Source of the DNA: Acheta domesticus
Taxonomy: Eukaryota > Arthropoda > Insecta > Orthoptera > Gryllidae
Direction: 5' to 3'
Assembly: GCA_031308135.1 (NCBI GenBank)
Contig: JAHLJT010004567.1
Coordinates: 133,027,060-133,091,059, forward strand
DNA: 64,000 nt
Part shown: positions 35,176 through 45,756 of the stretch, piece after piece
Layout: each line of letters opens with the position of its first letter
Position numbering within the stretch: the first letter of the stretch is position 1
Program-made: the position numbers and the translations under genes
Notes under the pieces: generated by a model
Told to the model about the DNA's origin: nothing
The model's database searches: none
Seen by the model: only the letters and a program-made list of their open reading frames with translations

Positions 35176-36345
35176 AACAGTCGTCTGCTGGCGGTGGTGC
35201 GGACACGCTGTTGTGCTGTTTGTGGCGCGAGTTCGCCACCGAGCGCCAAAGCCGCTCGCGTGAATACCTCCATTTGAGCCGTTGAAATCAAAAGTGGGAA
35301 GATTTGAGGTAGATACACTGGTAGATGGTTTCAAGATTGTTCCATCACGGAATATTTCTTAGCATAGAGGCCATCACAATGCAGAAGTAGCCAAAAAGGT
35401 GCTCATACAGCGGCATGCAATTGTGATGTAAGTCACAGGTGAAACTAAAAAATAGCTTGCCGGGCCTCCCAAGAAATAGCTTCTGCACCAATCACAGAAG
35501 AAGTATCTCAAAAAAATATTTAATCGCTTTCGGAGATAGTGCACAGGTAAAAATCGCAACTTCAAAATTGCTCTCATTTAGTTGAAAATCGTGCTCTATT
35601 TTTCCATCACATTACTATCTCAGACGAAAATTGTGCATGCCAATTATTTGAATGTAAGTCATCGTTTTCAGAAATGGTGTGTGAAAAGTGGTGAAAGTCA
35701 ACAAAATGGTTAATTACTTAATTAATAAGTAATGCTTCAGTCCAAAATTTCTGTAGTAAGTTAAAAGAATATCTCATTAACACGTTCATAACACTTTAGG
35801 TCATTTATTTGTAAGCATTAAACTTTTACAGAGTTTTTCGTTTACACGTCATTTTCCGGAAAGTATGTTTTTTGACTTACAGCACTTTTGTTCTTAGTAG
35901 CTCATTTATACAAAATTTGTTTGCCAGTTGAGGCGTCACTCAGAAGCACTGCTTAGTGGCGCTGTGTGTAGGAGCTCTTGTGTTAGAGCCGCCGCTTCTT
36001 TTGGATACGGACGGAGGCAGGGAAAATCCATATTTCGCGCCAAAATCCATATTTCTGTGGTTTTCACCTACCAATTCCGTGCGTATGCCAGAGAACTACA
36101 TTCAACGAGAGGCTGCTGACCACGCATGGTCAGCCCTCGTCTAAGTTCTCATTTTCATTCTTACACTTAAGTACAGGCAGGTCTCTCAACATCAAACGGC
36201 CTATCGTCTCTTGACCCAGAAAATCTCCGACAAGCATCGGTGATCGGAGTCCAGTGACCTGTTATGAATTCATGGGTTTTTCGTGGTGGAAAAACTGAAG
36301 TAAAAAATAAACATATGTATTACTTTTGTGTTAATATATAGCAAA
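35176..36345. other. Unassigned sequence
   Basis: No repeat partner or gene recognised. Frames are 62-67 codons and featureless. Confidence 0.5.
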
Positions 36346-36530
36346 CTAGTTTAAAGAGACGAGAAAAGAGATTCCGCTCTTCCTAAGGACATTTTCAATA
36401 TCCGCAAGGCCTTTGCAAATTGCCTCGTAGAAATTGGCTTGCTTTTCAGCTCCACAGAGTGTCGTGAGAATGGCATTTGGACGCTCTGCTGTTCCCTTCC
36501 ATTCGTTTCTCAGCGTTTGCAGTGAAAGCA
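36346..36530 (-). pseudogene. Repeat family E, copy 1 (protein-like on minus strand)
   Basis: On the - strand this stretch encodes, at the C-terminal end of a 106-codon frame, segments AERPNAILTTLCGAEKQANF and CKGLADIENVLRKSG before a stop. The same segments appear, damaged, in the copy at 37061-37232, and part of the DNA again at 36720-36830. I do not recognise the protein. The likely readings are a fragment of an unknown transposable element or a locally duplicated exon. The homology ends near a CTGCAAACGC.GAG stretch, which could be a splice-acceptor-like boundary, but this is speculative. Confidence 0.4.
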
Positions 36531-36719
36531 AAAGTCTCACAGACTGTATGTGGAGTAAAAGAAGATGGCTTCCAACCTCCGGGAGATGGCAACCATCGCA
36601 GTTCATATGTTCATCATCGTCTCCATAGAACACGAAAACAACGCGACAGAAATATTTTATTGACATTTTAAAAATATTATTAATTTTTCATTTTACTCTG
36701 CCATATAATAAAATAAGTT

Positions 36720-36830
36720 GAAACCCCGAGAATAGAGGTTATATTCCTTTTGTACGCTTTTTACTTATCCGCATCTGTCTTCTTCGCAAATTGTGTTGAA
36801 GAAATCAGTGTGCACTCCACGTCACAAGGT
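36720..36830 (-). repeat. Repeat family E, copy 2 (partial)
   Basis: GAAACCCCGAG..., ATCCGCATCTG, CTTCTTCGCAAATT and GAAATCAGTGTGC align with the same blocks in copy 3. It is shorter and more decayed, with no open frame. Confidence 0.5.
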
Positions 36831-37060
36831 TTTAATAATCCATGGCCCGGTAACAACAATCACTTACGTAACAAAAATGATATAATAAATAATCCATAAC
36901 ACTTTATTAATTACCATCAACATCAGTACAAATACTTTATCTTTCACAAGACGAATATTCAAATTCAAATAAAAATTATAGCTTATTGAAGCTTTTTCAA
37001 AGTGGATGAGACACTCATTTCGCCAACATCTATTTTTTCCATGTTACATTAAGAAAAAAT

Positions 37061-37232
37061 GAACCAACTTGAAAACCCCGTGTTCCCTGAGGACATTTTC
37101 GACGTCCGCATCCGCTTTCTTCGCAAATTTGCGCCGAGGAAACCAGTGTGCTTTCCAGTCCCGCGGAGTGCCGTGAGAGCGGCATTTGGTCGCTCTGCCG
37201 CGCACTTCCATTTGCTTCCCGGCGACTGCAAG
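37061..37232 (-). pseudogene. Repeat family E, copy 3 (frame-broken)
   Basis: Encodes AERPNAALTALRGTGK in one minus-strand frame and ADADVENVLREHG in another. These correspond to the N- and C-terminal parts of the segment in copy 1, so an indel breaks the frame between them. Both copies stop soon after the VLR motif. Identity of the ancestral protein is unknown. Confidence 0.45.
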
Positions 37233-37440
37233 GGATTCACGCCGCCTCCGCCGCCGTCGCTCTGCCGTCGGTGGCGGCGTCCCGCCGCGCAGGTGCAGCG
37301 TGAAATATTCAGGGCGCCGCTGCTGGGCCCGGACGCCGCGGCGCCACGCGCGCTCGGCGCAAAGAACAAAACAACAACGAAAGGACGCTCTCTTTGCGTT
37401 CGTAGTCTCTCTGCTTCGAGACATCGGCGGTAGCACCGCT
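37233..37440. other. CpG-dense patch next to family E copy 3
   Basis: CCGCCTCCGCCGCCGTCGC, GGTGGCGGCGTCCCGCCGCGC and GGACGCCGCGGCGCCACGCG within about 200 bp, then an abrupt return to AT-rich DNA. Overlapping frames of 124-156 codons on both strands run through it and none is supported. Confidence 0.4.
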
Positions 37441-38499
37441 GAAGGAACTCGGCGGTATAACAATCATTCACTGAATCATTTCTCAGAATCAAGAAATTCA
37501 GCGTATTTTCGTGTTTCATTTCTTGGTCATTCCGAATGTTCTCAAATGAATTTTATTCTCTGGTTAGCGATGGACGTTACTTGCACAGTTGAGCAAACTT
37601 GACGAAGTAAAAAAATGAGTGAACCCTTTTTGTGGTGGGATGAAGAAATGTTGAATATTTTCGTGTTTTTCCGCTTCCTTGTTTCGTATATTTACCGGCC
37701 TGAGTCCCTTCTCTCGGGAAACTCACAGCATTGATGCTCGTTACACAGTGAAATCAATCGAGAAGTATCACAATTCTTTGAATTTCGTGGCGGAATAAAG
37801 TATTGTTTTATTTTTCCAAGTACATTTGTGTTGTTTTGTTGCAGCTCTCCTACCATTTAACGAATTTTGATGACCAAAGAATGAAACGCTGTATTTCCAG
37901 TTCACAAGTGATAGTTCGTATCCATACGTAGGTTGTAGTCAAATTAACTATTAAAAGAACTAATCGGAAATGTTATTCAAAGATTTATCTTGTAGTGGAA
38001 TAAATCAAATAAATGTATCAATAAATGTATTTTTAAACAGGATTTCTTTCGCGACACAATCCCAAACAGAACTTACCAAACAGAACGGTGAACTCTCTAA
38101 TTTAACTTCACTTTGCTCTACTGGCACGACATCCAGCTGTCGCTGTCTTCCCCACTGTGACGATAGATCTGATGATTCTTCCAGTATTCGTTATCCATTG
38201 CTTATTTTTCGTCCACTTACGCGAAAGGCGCACCCCGATAAACAAATTTAGAACTTATATCGTTTGTCCTCGAAAATAACAATAAAGGAAGCAGCATTTT
38301 TCGACACGGCGGTCTCTATCTCGTCTCCGAGAACGATGGTAACTATGTGCCTTAGTATCCGTCTCTTACTATCGCCGACGTCACCGACACCGTCCAACGC
38401 CCTAACCGACATCGACACCGTCGACTCCGACATTGTCAGCTTCGACGTTTCAGACGTTCCACTTCAAAGTCGACCACCGACGGCCAGAAGTTTCACAAA
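37441..38499. other. Unassigned sequence
   Basis: Nothing recognised. The overlapping frames at 38248-38554 lie in a CGAC-rich stretch (38370-38470, GACGTCACCGACACCGTCC style) that is mildly repetitive. Confidence 0.45.
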
Positions 38500-38914
38500 C
38501 TGTCTAGAATTCAAGCGGCTGGCTGTTCTGATCGGTATTTCACGAGCTTTCTGAGATTAATGCCAGTCTAATGCTGCAATAGTACATAAACTGACCCAGG
38601 ACCGCGCTGAACTTTGCTTCCTCATCCTCGTCCCATCCCCTCCCCTTGCACTAACACACACTAACATGCACTACACTACCACACACGCTGGGAGACCGGT
38701 CAGGGGCTTAGAGCTTGTGACAGCTGGGGTGGATCTCTGCAGGCGGAGATACTCACCGGAGGGGAATCCCCCAAGCCGACTTGTAGGTCGGCACCGGGTC
38801 GCACGTTCAAGTGGGGGAAGAAGCACCATCACCTTCAAATATATAACATGCACTACACTAACGGGACTAATGACCATAGCAGTTGACGCACACGGAGACA
38901 CAACGAATCAATCG
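38500..38914 (+). mobile_element. SINE-like family A, copy A7 (5'-truncated)
   Basis: Starts at CTGTCTAGAATTCAAGCGG, then GGCTGTTCTGATCGGTA, a GCTGCAATAGTAC block, the pyrimidine stretch, ATGCACTACACTACCACACA, CTGGGAGACCGGTCAG, GGCTTAGAGCTTGTGACAGC, GGCGGAGATACTCACCGGAG, TGTAGGTCGGCACC, ACTAACGGGACTAATGACC, GCAGTTGACGCACACGG and an AATCAATCGA tail. The head is missing. A C-rich stretch with CACCACCATCACCATC follows directly. Confidence 0.8.
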
Positions 38915-38929
38915 ATATTGACACAGGTT

Positions 38930-39330
38930 TCTCCTCCAAATCCGTCGTCACCTCCACCACCATCACCATCGCTTTTCCAGTCACTTCCGTACCGTACCAC
39001 CCCCACTGCTGCCCTCACAACTGACACCACCAACGTCCCCGTCTCCATCACCTTCCACCAGTTCCGCTCTACCTACCACCGTCGTTACTGCCGCCGCCCT
39101 TGCGCCGTCCCGGCTGCTCAATATGGATGATCTGCCCTCGACGCTTCCGCACCTTGCCCTCCCCATCCGTATTCCGCAGGACGCGCCGCACAGCCGCCGC
39201 CTCTATCTGCGACAGCCTTTCGATACTCACCGCAGACACACAGAACGTGCGGCTCGGCGAATGCAATTTCAGGAGTCTAGCATTTTCAATCGCGGTGCAA
39301 GTGAAGGGCGTGGGAATGAAGGCGATGACG
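38930..39330. other. C-rich cryptic simple sequence and GC-rich unique sequence
   Basis: CCACCATCACC-type motifs to about 39100, then GC-rich sequence with CGCCGCACAGCCGCCGCC. Frames in several phases (61-154 codons) show no domain. Confidence 0.4.
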
Positions 39331-39337
39331 ATATGTA

Positions 39338-39377
39338 ATAATACTAATAATAGTAATATTAATAATAATAATAGTAA

Positions 39378-39469
<92 letters not shown>

Positions 39470-39491
39470 ATAATAATAATAATAATAATAA
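39338..39491. repeat. Compound microsatellite AAT-(ACT)30-AAT
   Basis: An imperfect AAT/AGT run (39338-39377), about 30 uninterrupted ACT units (39379-39469) and a clean AAT run (to 39491). It gives poly-Thr/Asn frames on + and poly-Ser on -, all artefacts. Confidence 0.95.
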
Positions 39492-41317
39492 CAGCGACTT
39501 TATGTGGCGAGACTCGGGCCATCAGACCCGCTCTTCCGCCTAACCGCGTAATACATAAATATATAGATAAAAATTGAACTGTAGATTTAGTAAATTAAAT
39601 AAAATACAACTTATATATGTCTTGCTCCTGGGCTCACAAAGTGAAAGAAAAAAAACTTCGTTGTTTTCAAATATTGTTTTGTTAATGTTAATTCAAATAA
39701 TGTTTTCAAATATCTTTCAACACACTGGTATGTATTTTGCTGAGGATGACATCAGGGAATTCGTTTAAATCTTGTTTATTTTCACACGTATAGATAACTA
39801 GAGATAAACACAGTTATTAAAAGTAATAGTCACATCCCTCTGGGAAGGGCACGATTACCGTGATTTTCCTATTCTTAGCACTGTTTGCGTACTCAAGAAG
39901 AACTAGACAGTTACTCTTTTCACAGCCCGCACAATTTTGTCTCTGGCCGGCTCGTCGGCTCTCGCAACTGCCGTCAAAATAATACTCCAGCCCAAGAGGA
40001 GAATGGAGATGAAAAGCGGAGGTGTTCCACTTTATTCCGTTCACGCGAGCCGTCGGCCACGATGGCGCGACCGTGTTGTCTGGTCTCTGTGATGTGTAAC
40101 GCTCTGCGTTCATTCTGTGCAGACTCTGGTAGGCCAAACCGGTGATCCAGGGCTGTTACTTCAAATTGCTATTCATGGTAAAGCAAGGTTAATATCGAAA
40201 ATGATTGTGTCGAACCGCCCTTACTCCACCCCGTGCCGGGGGCGTCACCGAAGGCACGCGGAATGCAACAAGCAAACATCTCGGCGGCGCAACCCCCAAA
40301 AAGTGCTGCCGCATGCACGCGAGGGCCCAATATATAGAGGGCCCCGCGGAAGCAGTAGCGGTAGCAGTAAGAGAGACAAGAGCAATAGCAATGGCAGAGA
40401 GTAGCAGTGGCAGAGAGTGGCAGAGATGGAGCTAGGAGCGGTAGCAGGAGCGGATGCGAGTCGTGAGGACTGAGGAGTGACGCATGAGACATATGACTGA
40501 GGACGTACGGCAACTCATCCGGAACCTTCATCAATGATGACTCGCTCGCAGGACGCCGCCGCCGCCGGTACAGTCATCCCCGCCCTGCCTGAACCACGGA
40601 GTGATGGGACATCCCGTATCACCAACGAAGACGGAACTTTTCCCCCAAAACACGATTCTTCCCTCCAGACCATGCCTCTTTCCTCCCAAGGTAGTGAACA
40701 TTCTCTTTCAATATTTTACAATCTATCGATAGAATTTTCGCGATTATAGTCAATAAGCATTCAATAATATCTATTCGAATAGTTTTATCATAAAGTTTCA
40801 AAACAGTTTCATTACACAGTCACTCTCGACCCACACTTAAATCTGAAGACATGCGGGTCAAACGACTGTCTAATACTAAGTAATTTAAAATGTGAATACT
40901 TGAGGTATGCTGACTATTTAATTTATCCTAATAATATTTTTATATTTGTATTTTGAAATATTTTTGAAAACAGTAAAGAAAATTAGTATATACGTTTTTT
41001 AAATTTTTGCAAAATGAAGTAAATACAACTAAACTAATAAAAGGTTTTAACATAGTCATAATTTTTGTAATGTCCAGAAATCCCCAAAAATGTATCAGTG
41101 TTTGGTCCAGGGTGGGGATTAAGGTGATCGGTGATCATGAGGGTCAAAACGTCGCAAAATGCGACATTATTTTAAATTTTTAAACGAGGTGTACATTATA
41201 ACAAACTAAAATACATGAATTATATTATATTAGACATGTGAAAATTACTTTTGGAAATTTCATCAAAAGTAACAAATGCTCAACAAAGTTAAACATGCTG
41301 AAATACTTTAGCTGTTA
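39492..41317. other. Unassigned; includes a GC-rich patch at 40200-40450
   Basis: Mostly unique sequence. The patch 40200-40450 is CpG-rich and is followed by AGCAGTAGCGGTAGCAGTA and AGAGAGTAGCAGTGGCAGAG repetitive sequence. Frames are up to 121 codons with no domain. The AT-rich part 40740-41317 shows nothing. Confidence 0.4.
40323..40344 (+). promoter_or_regulatory. Possible TATA-containing promoter core
   Basis: A TATATAGAG element sits between two GGGCCC palindromes inside CpG-rich DNA, with GC-rich sequence downstream. This is compatible with a core promoter, but no credible gene starts downstream within the visible frames. Confidence 0.2.
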
Positions 41318-41741
41318 TCTAATAAATAATAGTCAACGAATGTTTGTTCGTATTTTATGCGCTGCCTTACAGTTCATCCGATTGCCATAAAACTTTGTCA
41401 ACTTATTGCTTGCACTTGCGCAATGAATATAGGCAGAGTATCATAGCGATGTGCGTATGTCTGTCGATTATTCCTTGAACGTTAGTTCGGAGAAGTAAAT
41501 CAAATTTCTCCAAGATAGTGTCATAGCGAATGTATGGCTAAACTTGTGGGAGAACGTTTTAACAATAGGATACTTGACAACCATGTCCAAACCAGGACAT
41601 AGATCAAATTCATGCTCGCGAGAAAGACTCATCTATTAAAAGTTTTTCAGAGCGTAGCGTAAAACGTGATTAACAATGAAGTAACCAGTAGCATGTGAAG
41701 TGTAATCCATTGCCACAGCAAAGCATTGCCGGGTCGACTAG
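41318..41741 (+). mobile_element. Non-autonomous Helitron, copy 2 (424 bp)
   Basis: 5' end TCTAATAAATAATAG and 3' end GGGTCGACTAG, between A (41317) and T (41742). A small potential hairpin, TTGC-CACA-GCAA (41710-41721), lies about 20 bp before the CTAG end, as in Helitrons. Matches copy 1 at 7600-8172 at both ends and lacks about 150 bp of its centre. No coding capacity. Confidence 0.88.
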
Positions 41742-43261
41742 TAAATATTACTTTCATACACAATTAACTAATACCATTGCCTTGCACCATGACAATACTT
41801 TGACTTCCCCAATATTGAATGTCTACATACGCCATTGGACAAGACGATACTTCTTGGAAGGTATCAACTCTTGCAAGAATGCTTTGAAGTGCGTGTAGAA
41901 GGACTCATTTAAAAAGCTTGCTGCCCAATGCCAGGTTTTCATCCTGATTTCATTCAGATTATGAAAATAATTTGTGTAAACCACAAAGTATATTAAACGC
42001 CGAATGTTTTATGTGGAGCGCACAGAATGTGGTATGGGGACATTTTTATCTTGAACTATGTAATTTTAGTTACTATATGAGATAACAAAAATTCAATTAT
42101 TTTGAAATCACAGTCAGAGGCTCCAATTTTATTTATATACAGATTTCTCTACAGGTTTGTTCAGAGGCACAAACATCCATAGAAAGCGTTTCCTTAATTT
42201 TTGAATTGTGCCCCAGCATGCTTCTCTTCGGCTCATCAATGAAAAAAATTGCTAATTCCATCTATTCATATATGGCAGTTTTGTCAGTTTACAATTCATA
42301 TCACGACAAGAACAGGACGCAAAAGGATTCTGGGTGGTATGATTCAATAAAATCATCAAACTGCTTTATAGAAAGTTTCCACGCAAAATTACTTAAGAAA
42401 CATTTACCCATTTCATCATGCAAAACAGGTAGCTGGATTGTACACCCGAAATGACTGACACTGTAAATGTATCAATTCGAACACCGTTTTATCACTTTTA
42501 GCTGCAAATGCCTTGTAATTTTGCTACGATATTCAGGTAGATTTATACAGTGTAACATGCACATTAAATGTAAATCACCATTACCAAACAATCAGTTCAT
42601 AATCTGAATACTAAAAGAAGTGAATGCGCCGGTGCGTTTCAAAATAATCACAGTGTTTGGAATGTATTCCTGAACGCATTGAATCAAAAACATCCTCCGC
42701 GTTTTCAGCATTTTAACTTTATTCTCATTTTCCCAAAAATCTTTCATCTCGCTGGAAACACAACGCATTTGATTTGCAAATGACGCCCATCTGTACAGAG
42801 AGAAATGTGTAGGATAATATGTTCACAAAGTGCAGTTGCAAGCGTGAGTTGCCACGGAAGTTTTGTTTTAGCATTTTTTTACCCTTGATATCCAGACGTA
42901 ATGAGTTCTTTGCGAGGATGGCAAAAAATTAATCTTGCTACCAATATAATTTTCAAGAACGCACTTTCATGACGGTTAGGTGTAAAGCAAGTGAGCAGGT
43001 ACTGCCTTTTATGGTTTTTGAATTAATCATACAATAATTATTGTAGCTCTATTTGCGTACATGACATAAACATTTTCATTATTTGAAAATTGGTGAGTAT
43101 TTATGCTTTATGTCTGCGTCAACTACTCAAGTCATTGGTTTCGAAAGTTCTCGCAAGTTTATTTCTTGTTATACATCGGGAGTTGACACTGTTTCTCTCT
43201 CTCTGGGACGTGAGATCCATTCCGAATCTATACAATGGCAATCTATACAATGTGGGTTCCT
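41742..43261. other. AT-rich unassigned sequence
   Basis: A + frame of 82 codons at 42206-42454 has ordinary composition but no recognised domain. Nothing else seen. Confidence 0.45.
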
Positions 43262-43488
43262 CCCCCCCCATTACCTTACCCCAGTGAAAACAAGATCTGG
43301 GCTCCCGACAAGTGCAATAGTCTTGTGCGTGTAAGTGTAGGTTTGCATGAGTCAAGGATGAGTAAGGGAAGATGACGTGTGGTCCATGGCCCGAACATTA
43401 GGGCGCTTCCGGCATTTGCTTGGTATTAATCGAAGAAACCAAGAGAAAGTACCGATCAGAGCAGTTGAAAAATAGAATTATTTTCAAA
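43262..43488 (-). mobile_element. SINE-like family A, copy A8 (partial)
   Basis: On the - strand: GAATTCTA-like start as AATTCTATTTTTC, CTGCTCTGATCGGTAC, TTTCTTGGTTTCTTCGATTAA, CAAGCAAATGCCGG, GGGCCATGGACCACACGTC, a pyrimidine stretch, and TGTCGGGAGCCCAGATCTTG. Both the head and the last third are missing. Confidence 0.65.
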
Positions 43489-43627
43489 GTAATTGCATAA
43501 AACAAGCGGAAGTCGTTATTAATTAAATCAAACATGGCATGTAGAGCTGCTAATTATCAATATATTATGAAATAACAAATTCTCTGGGACAATCATAGAT
43601 AAAATACCGAATGATACATGTTCTCTT

Positions 43628-43846
43628 TAGCACCACTCGGGTAACACCTGATTTTCAAAAGCGATGTTAATTTCATTATAATTTATTATATTTGTTCCCT
43701 TAATAAACAATACCGTTTGTTTCTTTTGCACTTTTGCAGACATAATTTCCTGTGATGCTCCCTTCTTTGCTGTCAAGATTTTTTTGGCGCTTACTCCCAT
43801 GACTAGGGGATTTTTTTCAGCAGGCATGTTTCGTCATCGTTTCCAT
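43628..43846. repeat. Repeat family D, copy 1
   Basis: Aligns with 46545-46773 through TAGCA.CACTCGGGTA.CACC, TTTCAAAAGCG, TTTCATT.TAATTT, CTTAATAA..AATA.CGTT, TCTTTTGCA, ACTCCCATGA.TAGGGGATTT and CAGGCATGTTTCGTCATCG. On the - strand this copy is open for 66 codons rich in Lys, with KKQTVLFIKGTN and NEINIAFENQVLP. The other copy is broken by stops. The protein-like content is not recognised. Confidence 0.55.
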
Positions 43847-44209
43847 TTTCTTCCCAAAGTTAATGCCGTTATCTCGTATTGAATATTTTCCAATTCTCAA
43901 TCAGATGAGTCATTGTGTATCTGAATTTCCATTGGGAGGTACTGAAATAAAAAAAATGCCATGAGTTTTTCACGATATTTATTTAAAATTATCCCAAAAA
44001 TGCCGGACATTTGGGCGAATTCCAATTTTATTTCATCTCAAAGCAAGTTATTTTGTTTGTAGTAGAGTGCCACTAGGGTTTTCCAAAACAAATTTTCAAA
44101 TCAATAAAATTACGTACTGTAAGTCGGTGCACGACGTACGGAAAGAGTCAAGATGCAAGGAGAAATGAATACAGATTGATCACAGCTAACCGGGCACGAA
44201 AAAGTAGAG
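43847..44209. other. AT-rich unassigned sequence
   Basis: Nothing recognised between repeat D copy 1 and the hAT MITE. Confidence 0.5.
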
Positions 44210-44442
44210 CAGTGTTGTCAAGGTCGATGCCACGAGCGGGAGTCCGTAACACGAGTGCCACGACGAAATTGCCCCTTCTTGTAGTTCGTCACTCCGCCAC
44301 CAGAGACAACGCCGTCCCTATTGTAAAACGACGGGGTTACTAATAATTTCCTTTCCCAACGCTAGTTACGCAGAGTAGCTCGTGGCATGCTATGGCACCG
44401 CGACGTGTGCTCTGCCACCAGTAGGTGAACGTGACTCGCACT
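44210..44442 (+). mobile_element. hAT MITE family B, copy 2
   Basis: The left end CAGTGTTGTCAAGGTC is the best preserved of the family. The right end is decayed (GTGACTCGCACT in place of TTGACATCACTG). Interior blocks GCGGGAGTCCGTAACACGAG, CCACCAGAGACAACGCCGTC, TATTGTAAAACGACGGGGTT and CTCGTGGCATGCTATGG match the other copies. Flanking 8-mers AAGTAGAG and CGGCAGAG agree at 5 of 8. Confidence 0.85.
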
Positions 44443-44539
44443 CGGCAGAGGAAGAACTGGAGATAGAGCATTGGGAAGCGACGTTACCGGCTAATGAGAA
44501 TTCCAGAAAATTAAGAACTGCTGCGTGGCGCACTCTGCA

Positions 44540-44815
44540 TTATGTTCTTGTTCTTTGGCCTGACAGCTCGCTACAGACCTTGGCCGACCCAGCCTCTCGG
44601 CCATGGATTAAGAGACTCACGTGGTTAGCACGAAGACGTCCCTTCACCGTATAAACTGGTCTTCATAACCTTAGTGTGGGTTTTATCATGGTCACACAAC
44701 AATAGATACTGCGACATTTGTAAGGAGAGCGCACAGTTATAATTTGTCTCGTTCGGGAGTCGAACCTGGAGTTGCGCCGTGGAAAGCGAGCACGCTAACG
44801 AGCCACCGAGGGAGG
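44540..44815 (-). mobile_element. tRNA-derived SINE, family C copy with intact A and B boxes
   Basis: On the - strand a tRNA-like head begins near 44815: A-box-like TGGCTCGTTAGCG (44793-44805) and a perfect B-box GGTTCGACTCC (44756-44766), 26 bp apart. The non-tRNA body (GAGACAAATTATAACTGTGC, CTTACAAATGTCGCAGTATC, TTCGTGCTAACCACGTGAG) matches the truncated copy at 435-655. The head lacks a convincing complete cloverleaf, so this is a retroposon and not a tRNA gene. Confidence 0.75.
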
Positions 44816-44843
44816 CATTCTGTTTTATTCTATGATTTAAATA

Positions 44844-44970
44844 CAGTGACTTCTAACAGATCATCATGTGGACGCGGTTATCCAATCAAGAGTTTCGTTA
44901 CGACTTGAATTTTAGTGCTGAAGATCCCGATTGGATAACCGCGTCACAGCAGAGAATGTCAGAGTCACTT
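44844..44970. mobile_element. Foldback/MITE-like element with ~45-bp inverted arms
   Basis: GACGCGGTTATCCAATC at 44871-44887 and GATTGGATAACCGCGTC at 44929-44945 are perfect inverted copies (17 bp). Imperfect pairing extends outward to CAGTGACTTCTAACA on the left and TGTCAGAGTCACTT on the right. The loop is about 41 bp. No clear target duplication was found. Confidence 0.65.
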
Positions 44971-45001
44971 TACGTCACGACTCATCACGTTTTTGCTCCA
45001 T

Positions 45002-45303
45002 CACGGTGTAAGATATATAGGTGTGTCAACTAGTCGCCTTTTGGACAAAATTTTTGAAGCCAGTTTGAGGCTAGTTCCTCGCTTATCCGTACGGTGCGCA
45101 CGATCGGACTGGGCATTGGTGATGGTGTCTCGCAATTTAGTGGCTTCCACCAGAGGTTACAAAGCTATTAAATGGATCACCATCTTGTCCCAAAAATGCC
45201 CAAGTCGTTCGCAGCGCTTACATAGCGAGAACTGTGAGAACTAGCCTCACATTAGCTTCAGTTTTAGACCGGGAGTGAACCCACCTATATCTCTTACACC
45301 GTG
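45002..45303 (+). mobile_element. 302-bp TIR element flanked by an exact 7-bp duplication
   Basis: Ends are CACGGTGTAAGA and, inverted, the same 12 bases. The terminal repeat continues to about 25 bp with two mismatches (ATATAGGTG shared). GCTCCAT lies immediately outside each end (44995-45001 and 45304-45310), an exact 7-bp direct repeat. The interior is not coding. A 7-bp duplication is uncommon among cut-and-paste superfamilies. The ends do not let me name one with confidence. Confidence 0.85.
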
Positions 45304-45310
45304 GCTCCAT

Positions 45311-45756
45311 AGCGCCAAGACCAATTGCTCTCGGCTCTCAGCGGATCGCCGGGGCCGAACGGGAGCACTATGAGAAATTCAAGTGTCTAACGCCAGGGTA
45401 TGAGAAATTTATCGGTCAGTGCCCGCTGCCGTTTCTCGCTCTGAGAACAGCTTGTTTCGTCTTCCATTTCAACAGATTTTGCAACGACGCCTGGTGTGAA
45501 ACTGAGCCATCCGCCTTATCGCTTCTACCTCTCATCCCTCTACCTCGACCTCCCCCCCAGGCTTCGCTTGCTCCCGCCATCCGCTCCGGCTCATGCAGAC
45601 GGATCTTTGCTCCTGAATCGACTTTCTGATGAGCCCTGCTCTATGTAAATCGGAGTATAGAGCACGCCGTAAGGCGCACGATGTTGCAAAATCTTTCAGA
45701 TGAGTTTTCTCTTTTGATTCTTGATTCTGACCTTTGTAAAAATGGAGTATGCTACC
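45311..45756. other. Unassigned sequence
   Basis: A 97-codon - strand frame at 45532-45825 has no recognised domain. No repeat partner was seen. Confidence 0.5.

Noticed and set aside
44751..44815. tRNA gene
   Set aside because: A and B boxes are present, but a complete cloverleaf is not evident and the sequence continues into a repeated body also found at 435-655, so it is a SINE.
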